Made by a program: the position numbers and the translations under genes. Of a DNA stretch of 64,000 bases, positions 34,790 through 43,093 are shown one piece after another. Within the stretch, counting starts at the first letter, position 1. Each line of letters begins with the position of its first letter. The DNA lies in NCBI GenBank assembly GCA_944390675.1, contig CALXQR010000004.1:124001-188000 (forward strand), read 5' to 3'. The DNA comes from an uncultured Burkholderiaceae bacterium (GTDB lineage: Bacteria > Pseudomonadota > Gammaproteobacteria > Burkholderiales > Burkholderiaceae_F). The notes beneath the pieces were generated by a model. That model saw only the letters and a program-made list of their open reading frames with translations. It was not told the origin of the DNA and searched no databases.

Positions 34790-34804
34790 GGGGGGGGGTA
34801 TCGT
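34790..34804 (+). repeat. poly-G tract (9 G) abutting a putative -10
   Basis: Nine consecutive G residues occupy 34790-34798, immediately followed by TATCGT (34799-34804), a 4-of-6 match to TATAAT. The tract lies between the FNR box and the putative -10, so slippage would change promoter geometry. A run of nine T residues at 34820-34828 precedes the ribosome site. Confidence 0.6.
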
Positions 34805-34841
34805 GCCATCAATATCCCATTTTTTTTTCGGAGGAGCGGAT

Positions 34842-37106
34842 ATGCAACACAGATTTATAAAGACAGCAATCGCAATGGCGATTTCTGCAATGTCGTGTGC
34901 TTCAATGGCAGCGACTTGGGGAACAGTTTCTGTTGATGGTGAGACTGTTGCTCAGGGTATTGAAGAAGCTTTAAAAAATACATCCAATGCAACAGTGGTA
35001 TTGACTGGGGAGGCCGGTTCTGCACTTTCGGTGAAAGATGATCAAGAAAACGTAAGTATTCGTGGTCAAAACATTAGCCTTTCTTCTGCTATTGCTGCTA
35101 CTGATACCGTTTCTGTTTCGGAAGGTGGCCAAATTGTCATCGGCGGTGAAGAAACACAAAAATTATCATTGTCTTCAAGTGCAACTGGCGGTTATGCAGC
35201 TTTGTTTGCCTCAAATACGGATGCTAAAGGAGCTGGACCACAAATCACGATGACAGCTAAGGAAGTGGTCATTAATGCCGTTGACGCCGGCATATGGCTT
35301 CAAAATAATACTCAAACAGAAACAACGCCTTCAGACGGGACTCATTTAACGATTTCGGCTGACAATACAGTGATTAAAGCTGAAGGTGCCGGCATCAGAG
35401 CTTTTTCTAACAGTCAAGTAGACATCTCCGGTAATTTAACTGTAGATGCTCCGCTCGCTATAGATACTCGTGGTAATTCAATAATCAATATTAATCAAGA
35501 TGGAAAAGGCAAGGTAGTTCTCAATGGCGATATCTTATTTGAAACACCTAATGCACCCGGCGATGCTCAAAATAGTGGAAATATCATTAATTCTGAAGTG
35601 AATCTCAATCTTTCTTCTGCTGATTCCAGTTGGACAGGGAGAGCTTATCAAGGTTATAGAGAAAAAAATTCTGATGGGACCTATTCTGATATTGAAAATG
35701 TAGAACTCAATGCAGATCCCTATTACGGTAACGTTACCGATTTTACTGTTTTCTTATCTAATGGTGCTCAGTGGAATTCAAATGGTGACAGTTTCGTCAA
35801 TAACTTAGAAGTTGCTGATGGAGCGTCAGTTAATATGCAAGCTGACGCAAAGGTTTTAAATGTCGACGTAATGAATGTTGACAACGCGACCGTAAGCATG
35901 CAAGGCGGCGCAGACCAAAAAGTTTCTGTTAATACTCTTAAGTCGAAAGCTGCAACACTCAATATGAATGCTTCGACTAAGGACGGCAAGAGCGTTCAAA
36001 CAGGTAAATTTGAAGTCCTTCAGTCTGTGGAAGACGGTTCCGATTTGGATGTTCAATTAAGCGGCATTACTGCTGACGACATTGAAGATCCGCAAGCAGC
36101 AATGGATTCTGTGAAAGATTCTGTTGTTGCCAAGGGCGCGACGATTGATAAGACCATTGCAGAAGGTGATGTTAACGGTGCTATTACTGAAACAACGTCC
36201 GCTGACGGTACTCGTGCAACAGTAAAAGTCGCAGAAAACACGAAGTTGGCATCCATGAAGGGTGTTAACGCCGCTGCTCTCGTGGCATGGCGCGACGAAG
36301 TCGCTTACACCAATCAGCGTATGGAATTCCTGCGTGATCACGAACACGCCTACGGTGCTTGGGGTCAAGTTTACGGCGGAGAAAGCACCTACGAAGGCAA
36401 GGTTGACTTAAAGACCACAACTGTTCAGGTTGGTGCGGATGCTGCCGTGGGTGATTGGGTTGTTGGCGCTGCCTTCTCTTACATGAATGGCGATGTTGAT
36501 ATGCATAACGGCAATGCGGACACGGACGCCTACACTGTTTCTCTCTATACATCCCGCATGTTTGACTCCGGTCTCTTTGTGAACGGCTTGGCTCGTTACG
36601 GCCGCTTATCCACGGACGCCACAGCCGGAAACATGGACGGTGAATATGACAATGACGCCTTCAGCATCGGCGGCAATGTCGGTTATCGCATCAACTTCAC
36701 TAATCAAGCCTTTGTTGAACCGACTTTCGGTTTGCAATACGCCTACGTCAAGGGTGATACATACACGGCCGGCAACGGTGTCAAAGTCGAGCAAGATGAC
36801 TTTGATGCTTTGATCGCGTCTTTGGGCGCTCGCGCGGGCTTTAATTTCCCGAACGACAGCGGTCGACTCTTTGCCCGCGCATCGGTTAACCATGACTTTA
36901 TGGGCGAAATCGACGGCACGGCTTCTAAGGGTACGGTGGCCGATAGCATGTACGTTGACCTTGGCGGAACTTGGTTCACCTATGGCGTGGGTGCTCAATT
37001 CGATGTAACCAAGAACTTGTCCTTCTGGGGCAACATCGACCGCACAACAGGCGGTGAAGTTTCCACGAACTACATGATGAACGCCGGTTTGCGTTACGTC
37101 TTCTAA
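34842..37106 (+). CDS. autotransporter with passenger and C-terminal beta-barrel
   Basis: 754 residues from the ATG at 34842, preceded by GGAGGAG. A signal peptide covers about residues 1-24, ending SCASMA before ATWG. A passenger of about 450 residues follows, rich in Ser/Thr/Asn/Asp/Gly with beta-helix-like repeats. The last 260 or so residues, from AWRDEVAYTNQRMEF and GAWGQVYGGESTYEG onward, form the autotransporter beta-barrel, ending in the aromatic LRYVF. The passenger is AT-rich with varied codons while the barrel uses the host's preferred codons, which suggests separate histories. Expected at the outer membrane as an adhesin or surface factor; no protease motif seen. Confidence 0.9.
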   Translation: MQHRFIKTAIAMAISAMSCASMAATWGTVSVDGETVAQGIEEALKNTSNATVVLTGEAGSALSVKDDQENVSIRGQNISLSSAIAATDTVSVSEGGQIVIGGEETQKLSLSSSATGGYAALFASNTDAKGAGPQITMTAKEVVINAVDAGIWLQNNTQTETTPSDGTHLTISADNTVIKAEGAGIRAFSNSQVDISGNLTVDAPLAIDTRGNSIININQDGKGKVVLNGDILFETPNAPGDAQNSGNIINSEVNLNLSSADSSWTGRAYQGYREKNSDGTYSDIENVELNADPYYGNVTDFTVFLSNGAQWNSNGDSFVNNLEVADGASVNMQADAKVLNVDVMNVDNATVSMQGGADQKVSVNTLKSKAATLNMNASTKDGKSVQTGKFEVLQSVEDGSDLDVQLSGITADDIEDPQAAMDSVKDSVVAKGATIDKTIAEGDVNGAITETTSADGTRATVKVAENTKLASMKGVNAAALVAWRDEVAYTNQRMEFLRDHEHAYGAWGQVYGGESTYEGKVDLKTTTVQVGADAAVGDWVVGAAFSYMNGDVDMHNGNADTDAYTVSLYTSRMFDSGLFVNGLARYGRLSTDATAGNMDGEYDNDAFSIGGNVGYRINFTNQAFVEPTFGLQYAYVKGDTYTAGNGVKVEQDDFDALIASLGARAGFNFPNDSGRLFARASVNHDFMGEIDGTASKGTVADSMYVDLGGTWFTYGVGAQFDVTKNLSFWGNIDRTTGGEVSTNYMMNAGLRYVF

Positions 37107-37121
37107 TTAGGTTGTGCCTTG

Positions 37122-37150
37122 AGGGGTTCCTGAATTAATCGGGAACCCCT
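37122..37150 (+). terminator. terminator after the autotransporter gene
   Basis: AGGGGTTCC (37122-37130) and GGAACCCCT (37142-37150) form a perfect stem followed by TTTTTC. It overlaps the start region of the next gene. Confidence 0.8.
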
Positions 37151-37163
37151 TTTTCAAATCCCT

Positions 37164-37634
37164 ATGCCGACGTATTCATCTTTGTCCCGAGCACAAAGAT
37201 TAAGCATTTTGAATTCTTTTAAGTCTGGTCTTGGTCCTGACGACTTAAAGGACTATGTAAATGTAGAGTTCAAATTGCTTGCAGCTTGGTATGCGCAATA
37301 CCAGGCTGGAGACTTTACTTGGGCGGGGATCACGGATGAAGATTACGAAGACAGGCGTGAAGCCTATATGCTCTTTTCTCAGGGCGTGGGCTACAAAAAG
37401 GCGTCAAGGCTTTTAGAACTCAATCAAACCAAAGTTAAATATTGGCTAAAGGTCTTCAGAAACGGCAATACCGATTTTTTTAAAAGAGGCCGATACGCGA
37501 TTGAGAAATACAGTCCGGAATTGAAAGAGAGTATTAGAGAGGCTGTGAAAAGCGGCAAAGAAACGAAAAAGTCCATTTCAGAACGGCTGCATATTCCGCT
37601 ATGTACCATTTCGAAATGGACTCGAGATGACTAA
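37164..37634 (+). CDS. protein with three tandem helix-turn-helix repeats
   Basis: 156 residues, cytoplasmic. Three similar units are visible at about 8-50, 62-103 and 117-154. Each has a helix, a short [S/Q]G-type turn, a K/S-rich recognition-like helix and a W-containing end (LLAAWYAQYQAG; KVKYWLKVFRNGN; TISKWTRDD). Such repeats occur in the DNA-binding parts of IS transposases, but no DDE catalytic domain or terminal inverted repeats are present. It could be a domesticated transposase fragment or a small DNA-binding regulator. It starts 14 bases after the autotransporter terminator and is convergent with the small secreted protein gene. Function unknown. Confidence 0.65.
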   Translation: MPTYSSLSRAQRLSILNSFKSGLGPDDLKDYVNVEFKLLAAWYAQYQAGDFTWAGITDEDYEDRREAYMLFSQGVGYKKASRLLELNQTKVKYWLKVFRNGNTDFFKRGRYAIEKYSPELKESIREAVKSGKETKKSISERLHIPLCTISKWTRDD

Positions 37635-37648
37635 TTCTCAGCAGTAAA

Positions 37649-37951
37649 TTAGCGAAGGAATTCTTTCTTCAGATTCAGAGCGTTATCTTTGTACTGAGCG
37701 CCCTTTTCGTCTAACAGCTTCTTAGCCTTTAGGTATTGTTCTGAGGACTTTAATTCATTTTTGAGATTTTCGTAGCCGTTTTTAATGCAAACTTGGGCTA
37801 CGTTTTGCGCTTTTTCTAAACCTTCTTTTTGTGCAATCTCTTTAATGTTGCTGATAGAACAAGTCTTATCGTTCACAGCCACGTCTTGAGCGTAAGCTTG
37901 ACCCATCAATAAGACAGAGGCAGCGAGAGCGGAAAGTAAGCGAATATTCAT
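37649..37951 (-). CDS. small secreted/periplasmic protein
   Basis: 100 residues starting MNIRLLSALAASVLLMGQAYA, a clear Sec signal peptide with cleavage after AYA. The ATG at 37951 is preceded by AAGGAG, and the open frame further upstream is not needed. The mature part of about 79 residues is Lys/Glu-rich and helical, with two Cys (TCSIS and QVCIKNG) that could form a disulfide. I do not recognise the family. It diverges from fabH over a 155-bp spacer and belongs to the accessory patch. Confidence 0.72.
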   Translation of the reverse strand: MNIRLLSALAASVLLMGQAYAQDVAVNDKTCSISNIKEIAQKEGLEKAQNVAQVCIKNGYENLKNELKSSEQYLKAKKLLDEKGAQYKDNALNLKKEFLR

Positions 37952-38106
37952 TGGTAGACTCCTTAAAAAAAATTTCGGGCGTAGGTTGGCATAATTTTTA
38001 TGTAATGTTGTCAAATTTTGAAACAATCTCGTCAAAAAAGGGTCGATAATCAAAGACTGATACCCTTTAAAATGACAAAAATTTCTTAATGAAAGGCTTT
38101 TGTTTC

Positions 38107-39105
38107 ATGCCTCAGATTTATTCAAAAATTACGGGTACGGGTTCAGCTTTGCCTGAACGCGCAACGACCAATCAGGCGCTTGCCGATGAACTTGCTTTGC
38201 GCAACATCGAAACAAGCGATGAGTGGATTCGCACCAGAACCGGTATTGAGAAGCGCTATTTGGCCGAGCGTGGACTGACGACAACGAAGTTGGCTGAGCG
38301 TGCTGCGCGCTCCGCATTGTGGGATGCCGGTACCGATCCTTCCGAGATTGATCTCATTGTGGTGGCTACGACTACCCCGGATATGATCTTCCCGAGCACT
38401 GCTTGTCAGCTTCAAAAACTTTTGGGCTGCAGTAAAGGCGCGGCCTTTGACCTTCAGGCAGTTTGCGCAGGCTTTGTTTACGCAATCACCAATGCTGATG
38501 CGCTTATCCGCACCGGTGTCTATAAAAAAGCGCTTGTGGTGGGTGTTGACGTCATGAGCCGCATTGTGGACTGGGACGACCGTTCCACCTGCGTGCTTTT
38601 CGGTGACGGCGCGGGCGCCGTGATTTTGGAAGCCTCTGACGAACCCGGAGTTTTGGCTTCGCGCTTGAGCGCTGACGGCACGTTGGATGAAAAAGTTTTG
38701 GGCTGCACGGGCTTTATCGCTGGCGGCGAATCCCACGGCGATCCCTTTGTCCGCATGGATGGCCAGCAGGTTTTCCGCATGGCGGTGGGTTCAATGAGTG
38801 AAAGCGCCCGTGCTGTTTTAGAAGATGCGCATTTGTCTGTTGAGGAGGTCGATTGTTATGTCCCTCACCAAGCCAATTTGCGTATCATGCAAAAAGTTGC
38901 ACAAAAAATCGGAATCCCTGAAGAGAAGATGGTTGTGACGGTGAACCGGCACGGCAACACCTCAGCTGCGTCGGTGCCGCTTGCATTGGATAACGCGGCC
39001 CGTCACAACGATATTAAAAAGGGTGATGTGGTATTAATGCAAGCTGTCGGTGCAGGCATGGCCTGGGGCAGCGTACTAGTCAAGTGGACTAAGGAGAATC
39101 AATAA
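38107..39105 (+). CDS. fabH: beta-ketoacyl-ACP synthase III
   Basis: 332 residues. FabH condenses acetyl-CoA with malonyl-ACP to start fatty-acid synthesis. The catalytic Cys is C120 in AVCAGF, the His lies in VPHQANLRI, and the Asn in NRHGNTSAASVPLA. The ATG at 38107 is preceded by a GAAAGG site about 10 bases upstream; an ATG at 38089 would add six atypical residues. Its stop overlaps the fabD ATG (TAATG). plsX, the normal neighbour upstream, is missing. Confidence 0.96.
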   Translation: MPQIYSKITGTGSALPERATTNQALADELALRNIETSDEWIRTRTGIEKRYLAERGLTTTKLAERAARSALWDAGTDPSEIDLIVVATTTPDMIFPSTACQLQKLLGCSKGAAFDLQAVCAGFVYAITNADALIRTGVYKKALVVGVDVMSRIVDWDDRSTCVLFGDGAGAVILEASDEPGVLASRLSADGTLDEKVLGCTGFIAGGESHGDPFVRMDGQQVFRMAVGSMSESARAVLEDAHLSVEEVDCYVPHQANLRIMQKVAQKIGIPEEKMVVTVNRHGNTSAASVPLALDNAARHNDIKKGDVVLMQAVGAGMAWGSVLVKWTKENQ

Positions 39106-40043
39106 TGAAGTTAGCTTTTGTATTTCCCGGTCAAGGCAGCCAAACAGTCGGCATGATGGATAGCTTTGCTGAAAACGCCGTTGTGCAGTCTGCGCTTAAA
39201 GCCGCCGATGAAGCTTTAGGCGAAAACCTGACGGGGATGATTCACACCGGTCCGGCTGAAGACTTGAATATGACGGTCAATACGCAGCCTGCGATGTTGG
39301 CCTCCAGCGTTGCCATCTATCAAGCCTGGCTTGCTATGGGCGGCAAAAAGCCCGAAATCATGGCCGGTCACAGCTTGGGTGAATACTCCGCGCTGACGGC
39401 CGCCGGCGTCTTTGATCTCCAAGACGCTGTCCGTTTGGTGCGATTCCGTGCGAAAGTCATGCAGGAAGCTGTTCCTGTCGGCAAGGGCGGCATGGCAGCC
39501 ATTATTGGTCTTGCAGACGATGTGGTGGCTCAGGTTTGCAATGAAGCTAGTGCAGAAGGCGTCGTTGAACCCGTGAACTTCAATTCGCCCGGTCAAGTGG
39601 TGATCGCCGGTGAAAAGGGCGCGGTTGAAAAGGCCTGTGAATTGGCTAAGGCCCAAGGCGCCAAGCGCGCGCTCGTTCTTCCTGTTTCCGCACCTTTCCA
39701 TTCTTCTTTGATGAAGCCCGCGAGTGTTGCACTTAAAGAAAAACTTCAAGAAACGCCGATGAAGGCTCCGGAAGTGGATGTGATCGCAAACGTGGACGTG
39801 CAGATTCACAAGGATAAGGAAGCGATCATTGAAGCGCTTGCTGCTCAAGCTGCAGGCGCCGTGCAGTGGGTGAAGACTGTTCAGGTCTTTAAAGAAATGG
39901 GCGTGACGCACGTCATTGAATGTGGGCCAGGCCGCGTGCTTGCAGGTTTGATTAAGCGCATCGACAGCTCGATTGTAGTGAAGAACATCAACTCCCAAGA
40001 GTCGCTTGCTGCAGTCTTTGAAGAAATTAATGCCGCTCAATAA
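39105..40043 (+). CDS. fabD: malonyl-CoA:ACP transacylase
   Basis: 312 residues, typical length. FPGQGSQTVGM at the N-terminus and GHSLGEYSAL with the nucleophile S90 are diagnostic; a conserved His is in APFHSSLM and the C-terminal ECGPGRVLAGLIKRI is present. FabD loads malonyl groups onto ACP for FabH and FabF. It is translationally coupled to fabH and lies 26 bases before fabG. Confidence 0.97.
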   Translation: MKLAFVFPGQGSQTVGMMDSFAENAVVQSALKAADEALGENLTGMIHTGPAEDLNMTVNTQPAMLASSVAIYQAWLAMGGKKPEIMAGHSLGEYSALTAAGVFDLQDAVRLVRFRAKVMQEAVPVGKGGMAAIIGLADDVVAQVCNEASAEGVVEPVNFNSPGQVVIAGEKGAVEKACELAKAQGAKRALVLPVSAPFHSSLMKPASVALKEKLQETPMKAPEVDVIANVDVQIHKDKEAIIEALAAQAAGAVQWVKTVQVFKEMGVTHVIECGPGRVLAGLIKRIDSSIVVKNINSQESLAAVFEEINAAQ

Positions 40044-40069
40044 TTATTGTTTAGAAGGATCTTATAAAA

Positions 40070-40834
40070 ATGACCAATGTTTTTACGGCTGATGCCTTAA
40101 AAGATCAAGTGGTATTCATTACCGGCGCTTCGCGCGGTATCGGTGCTGCCATTTTGGATGCCTGCTTGGCTGCGGGCGCCACGGTGGTAGGCACCGCAAC
40201 GAGTGAATCGGGTGCGGCTCGCATTACTGAAAAGATCGCTCAGGCGGGTGTAAAGGGCGAAGGCGTTGTGCTTAACGTGACGGACGCCGAACAAAGTGAA
40301 AAAGTTTTAACGGATGCCGCTGCCAAGTACGGTTCCATTTCCGTTTTGGTCAATAACGCCGGCATTACGCGTGACGGCTTGGCCATGCGCATGAAGGATG
40401 ACCAGTGGCAGGAAGTGATTGACACGAACCTGACGCCCGCTTTCCGTTTGAGCCGTATTGTCATGCGCGGCATGATGAAAGCTCGCTGCGGCCGCATCAT
40501 CAACATCGTGAGTGTGGTGGGTTCGATGGGCAATGCCGGTCAGGCCAACTACGCTGCCGCTAAAGCCGGTGTCGCGGGTCTCACGCGTGCCTTGGCTCGT
40601 GAATTGGCCAGCCGCAACATTACGGTTAACGCCGTTGCTCCGGGCTTTATCGAAACCGATATGACCAAAGCGCTGCCTGAAGATCATCGTCAGGCGCTTT
40701 TGGCTCAGATTCCGTTGGCTCGTCTTGGCCAGCCGGATGATATCGCCAACGCCGTGGTGTTTCTTGCCTCGCCCGCCGCAGCTTACGTCACCGGCGTGAC
40801 GCTGCACGTTAACGGCGGCATGTATATGGTCTAG
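40070..40834 (+). CDS. fabG: 3-oxoacyl-ACP reductase
   Basis: 254 residues of the short-chain dehydrogenase family. The NADP-binding motif TGASRGIGAAI is near residue 19, followed by NNAGITRDGLAMRM, the Ser-Tyr-Lys catalytic set in VVGSMGNAGQANYAAAKAG, and PGFIETDMTKALPEDHR typical of FabG. It reduces 3-oxoacyl-ACP in each elongation round. AGAAGGATC precedes the ATG. A terminator follows and separates it from acpP. Confidence 0.97.
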   Translation: MTNVFTADALKDQVVFITGASRGIGAAILDACLAAGATVVGTATSESGAARITEKIAQAGVKGEGVVLNVTDAEQSEKVLTDAAAKYGSISVLVNNAGITRDGLAMRMKDDQWQEVIDTNLTPAFRLSRIVMRGMMKARCGRIINIVSVVGSMGNAGQANYAAAKAGVAGLTRALARELASRNITVNAVAPGFIETDMTKALPEDHRQALLAQIPLARLGQPDDIANAVVFLASPAAAYVTGVTLHVNGGMYMV

Positions 40835-40842
40835 TCCGAAAG

Positions 40843-40868
40843 GATGAGGATTTATCCCCTCATCTTTT
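40843..40868 (+). terminator. terminator between fabG and acpP
   Basis: GATGAGG (40843-40849) and CCTCATC (40858-40864) form the stem, followed by TTTT. acpP, needed in large amounts, then probably has its own promoter in the AT-rich stretch near GATAAAAT. Confidence 0.7.
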
Positions 40869-40959
40869 CTCTGGGCTCTGATAAAATACGTAGAAGTTAA
40901 TTTTTCGGCGCGACCTCCGGTTGCGTCGTTTCTGAATTCTCATCGAGGAGACTTATCAA

Positions 40960-41196
40960 ATGAACGACATCGAACAACGTGTCAAGAAGGTTATCGCCGA
41001 ACAATTGAGCATCAATGAAGCAGACATCAAAAATGAATCTGCTTTCATCGAAGACCTCGGCGCCGATTCTTTGGATACGGTCGAATTGGTTATGGCTTTG
41101 GAAGACGCTTTCAAGATTGAAATCCCGGACGATCAACAAGAAAAGTTGCGTACGGTTCAACAAGCGATTGACTACATCCAAGCCAACGCTAAGTAA
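40960..41196 (+). CDS. acpP: acyl carrier protein
   Basis: 78 residues, acidic. The phosphopantetheine attachment site is S37 in [21 protein letters not shown], essentially identical to other proteobacterial ACPs. It carries growing acyl chains for FabD, FabF, FabG and FabH around it, and is activated by AcpS, encoded further downstream in this window. CGAGGAG lies before the ATG. Confidence 0.98.
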   Translation: MNDIEQRVKKVIAEQLSINEADIKNESAFIEDLGADSLDTVELVMALEDAFKIEIPDDQQEKLRTVQQAIDYIQANAK

Positions 41197-41220
41197 TATC
41201 TGCCATCTTTAGGATGGACG

Positions 41221-41266
41221 CCCCGCCTTAAACACCAAGGAATTGGTTTTGTTTGGGCGGGGTTTT
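41221..41266 (+). terminator. terminator after acpP
   Basis: CCCCGCC (41221-41227) and GGCGGGG (41256-41262) form the base of a long stem, further paired through CCAA/TTGG, followed by TTTT. Partial readthrough into fabF is likely, given the short distance. Confidence 0.75.
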
Positions 41267-41299
41267 CGTAATGAATTGAATCTTATAGGGAGAATTTCC

Positions 41300-42532
41300 A
41301 TGCGTCGTGTAGTTGTAACCGGACTCGGCATGGTTTGTCCGATCGGCAACGATGTGAAGACAAGTTGGGAAAACGCTTTGGCCGGTAAAAACGGCATCGG
41401 TCCCATTACGCGTTTTGATGCAAGCGGCATGGGCTGCCAAATCGCAGGCGAAGTCAAAGACTTCAATGTTGAAGAATACCTGCCCGCTAAAGAAGCCCGT
41501 CGCTATGACCGTTATGTGCACTATGGTGTAGCAGCCGGTACGCAAGCCATCCGCGATTCGGGTCTTGATCTTGAAAAAGAAGACCTCACCCGCATCGGCT
41601 GCTCGGTGGGTTCCGGCATTGGCGGTTTGGGCATGATCTGCGACAACTATCTCGCCCTTCATGAACGCGGCGCCCGTCGTGTGTCTCCCTTCATGATTCC
41701 CGGCACGATCATCAATATGATCTCTGGACAGCTCTCTATCATGTTCGGCTTAAAGGGGCCGAACATTGCGCACGTGACCGCCTGCACGACAGGTTTGCAC
41801 GGTATTGGTGAAGCCTCCTGGATCATTCGCCGCGGTGACGCGGACGTCATGATCGCGGGCGGCGCAGACGCCAGCATCTGCCCTGTGGGTGTCGCAGGCT
41901 TTGACAACATGCACGCGCTTAGCCGCCGCAACGACGATCCCGCTCACGCTTCTCGTCCCTTCGATAAGGATCGTGACGGTTTCGTGATGGGTGAAGGCGC
42001 AGGCGTCGTGGTGATCGAAGAGCTTGAACACGCCTTGGCGCGCGGCGCTCATATTTACGCTGAAATCGTGGGTTATGGTTTGACGAGTGACGCAGGTCAC
42101 ATCACAACCCCGAACACCGACGGTCCGCGCCGCTGCATGCATATGGCTATGGATCGCGCCGGCATTAAGCCTGAAGACATTGATTATCTGAACGCTCACG
42201 GCACCTCCACGAGCGTGGGCGATATCAATGAAACTAAGGCGATCAAAGAAGCTTTCGGTGAAGCCGCGAAGAAACTTGTGGTTAACTCCACGAAGTCGAT
42301 GACCGGTCACTTGTTGGGCGGCGCGGGCGGCATTGAATCCGTCTTTACGATTTTAGCCGTTAAGAATCAAGTATCGCCTCCGACGATTAATATCGTTGAG
42401 CAGGATCCTGAATGCGATTTGGACTACTGCGCCAACAAGGCTCGTCCGATGCCGATTCGCTATGCGATGAAGAACTCCTTCGGTTTCGGCGGCACCAACG
42501 GCACGTTGATCTTCAAGCGTTGGGAAGAATAA
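41300..42532 (+). CDS. fabF: beta-ketoacyl-ACP synthase II
   Basis: 410 residues from the ATG at 41300, with GGGAG just upstream. The catalytic triad is C162 in VTACTTGLHG plus the His residues in LNAHGTSTSVGD and MTGHLLGGAGG, and the C-terminal FGFGGTNGTLIF is typical. FabF elongates acyl-ACP. Many Burkholderiales have rpoE next, but here a dCMP deaminase gene follows after a terminator. Confidence 0.97.
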   Translation: MRRVVVTGLGMVCPIGNDVKTSWENALAGKNGIGPITRFDASGMGCQIAGEVKDFNVEEYLPAKEARRYDRYVHYGVAAGTQAIRDSGLDLEKEDLTRIGCSVGSGIGGLGMICDNYLALHERGARRVSPFMIPGTIINMISGQLSIMFGLKGPNIAHVTACTTGLHGIGEASWIIRRGDADVMIAGGADASICPVGVAGFDNMHALSRRNDDPAHASRPFDKDRDGFVMGEGAGVVVIEELEHALARGAHIYAEIVGYGLTSDAGHITTPNTDGPRRCMHMAMDRAGIKPEDIDYLNAHGTSTSVGDINETKAIKEAFGEAAKKLVVNSTKSMTGHLLGGAGGIESVFTILAVKNQVSPPTINIVEQDPECDLDYCANKARPMPIRYAMKNSFGFGGTNGTLIFKRWEE

Positions 42533-42555
42533 TTCCTGAGGTTTGAAGAGATAGG

Positions 42556-42592
42556 GCCCGAAAGCATTCCGCAGTGAGTCTTTCGGGCTTTT
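42556..42592 (+). terminator. terminator after fabF
   Basis: GCCCGAAAG (42556-42564) and CTTTCGGGC (42580-42588) form a 9-bp stem followed by TTTTG. Confidence 0.8.
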
Positions 42593-42611
42593 GCACGGAT
42601 AGGGGAAAGCA

Positions 42612-43028
42612 ATGGACATTAAAAAAGACAATCAGATGTACATGCAGGTGGCGATGCTAGCCTCTGAGCGCAGCTACGCCAAACGTCTGAAAGTGGGCTG
42701 CGTGATTGTCAAGAACAACTCAATTATTTCCATCGGCTGGAACGGCATGCCGACCGGTTACGACAATTGCTGTGAAATGGAAGTCGATGGTAAATTGGTG
42801 ACGCGCCCTGAAGTGCAGCACGCCGAGTTAAATGCTATTGCCAAATTGGCTTATAACGGCTACTGCAGTAAAGATGCTGCAATTTTCATTACCCATAGTC
42901 CGTGCATTCACTGCGCGCTGCTTATTCAAAAGTGCGGTATCTCGCATGTTTATTATCACGAGATGTACCGTGATGACACCGGTATTCAGTTTTTGAGAAA
43001 TGCCGGCATAGTCGTAGAACAGATTTGA
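42612..43028 (+). CDS. deoxycytidylate (dCMP) deaminase family protein
   Basis: 138 residues. Zinc-dependent cytidine-deaminase fold with HAELNAIAKL (catalytic Glu) and PCIHCALLIQKCGI (the PCxxC zinc ligands), plus the nucleotide-binding start VGCVIVKNNSIISIGWNGMPTGYDNCCE typical of dCMP deaminases. It would convert dCMP to dUMP for thymidylate synthesis. AGGGGAAAG precedes the ATG. It stands alone between two terminators, in the place where the sigma-E operon is often found. Confidence 0.88.
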   Translation: MDIKKDNQMYMQVAMLASERSYAKRLKVGCVIVKNNSIISIGWNGMPTGYDNCCEMEVDGKLVTRPEVQHAELNAIAKLAYNGYCSKDAAIFITHSPCIHCALLIQKCGISHVYYHEMYRDDTGIQFLRNAGIVVEQI

Positions 43029-43054
43029 TCTTGTTTTAAGCTTGCGTTGAACGG

Positions 43055-43093
43055 TACCCCGTTTGGTAGAAAATTTGCCAACGGGGTATTTTC
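43055..43093 (+). terminator. terminator after the dCMP deaminase gene
   Basis: TACCCCGTT (43055-43063) and AACGGGGTA (43080-43088) form a perfect 9-bp stem with a 16-base loop, followed by TTTTC. Confidence 0.8.

Noticed and set aside
37164-37634. Insertion sequence around the triple-HTH gene
   Set aside because: There is no catalytic domain, no terminal inverted repeats and no target duplication that I can see.
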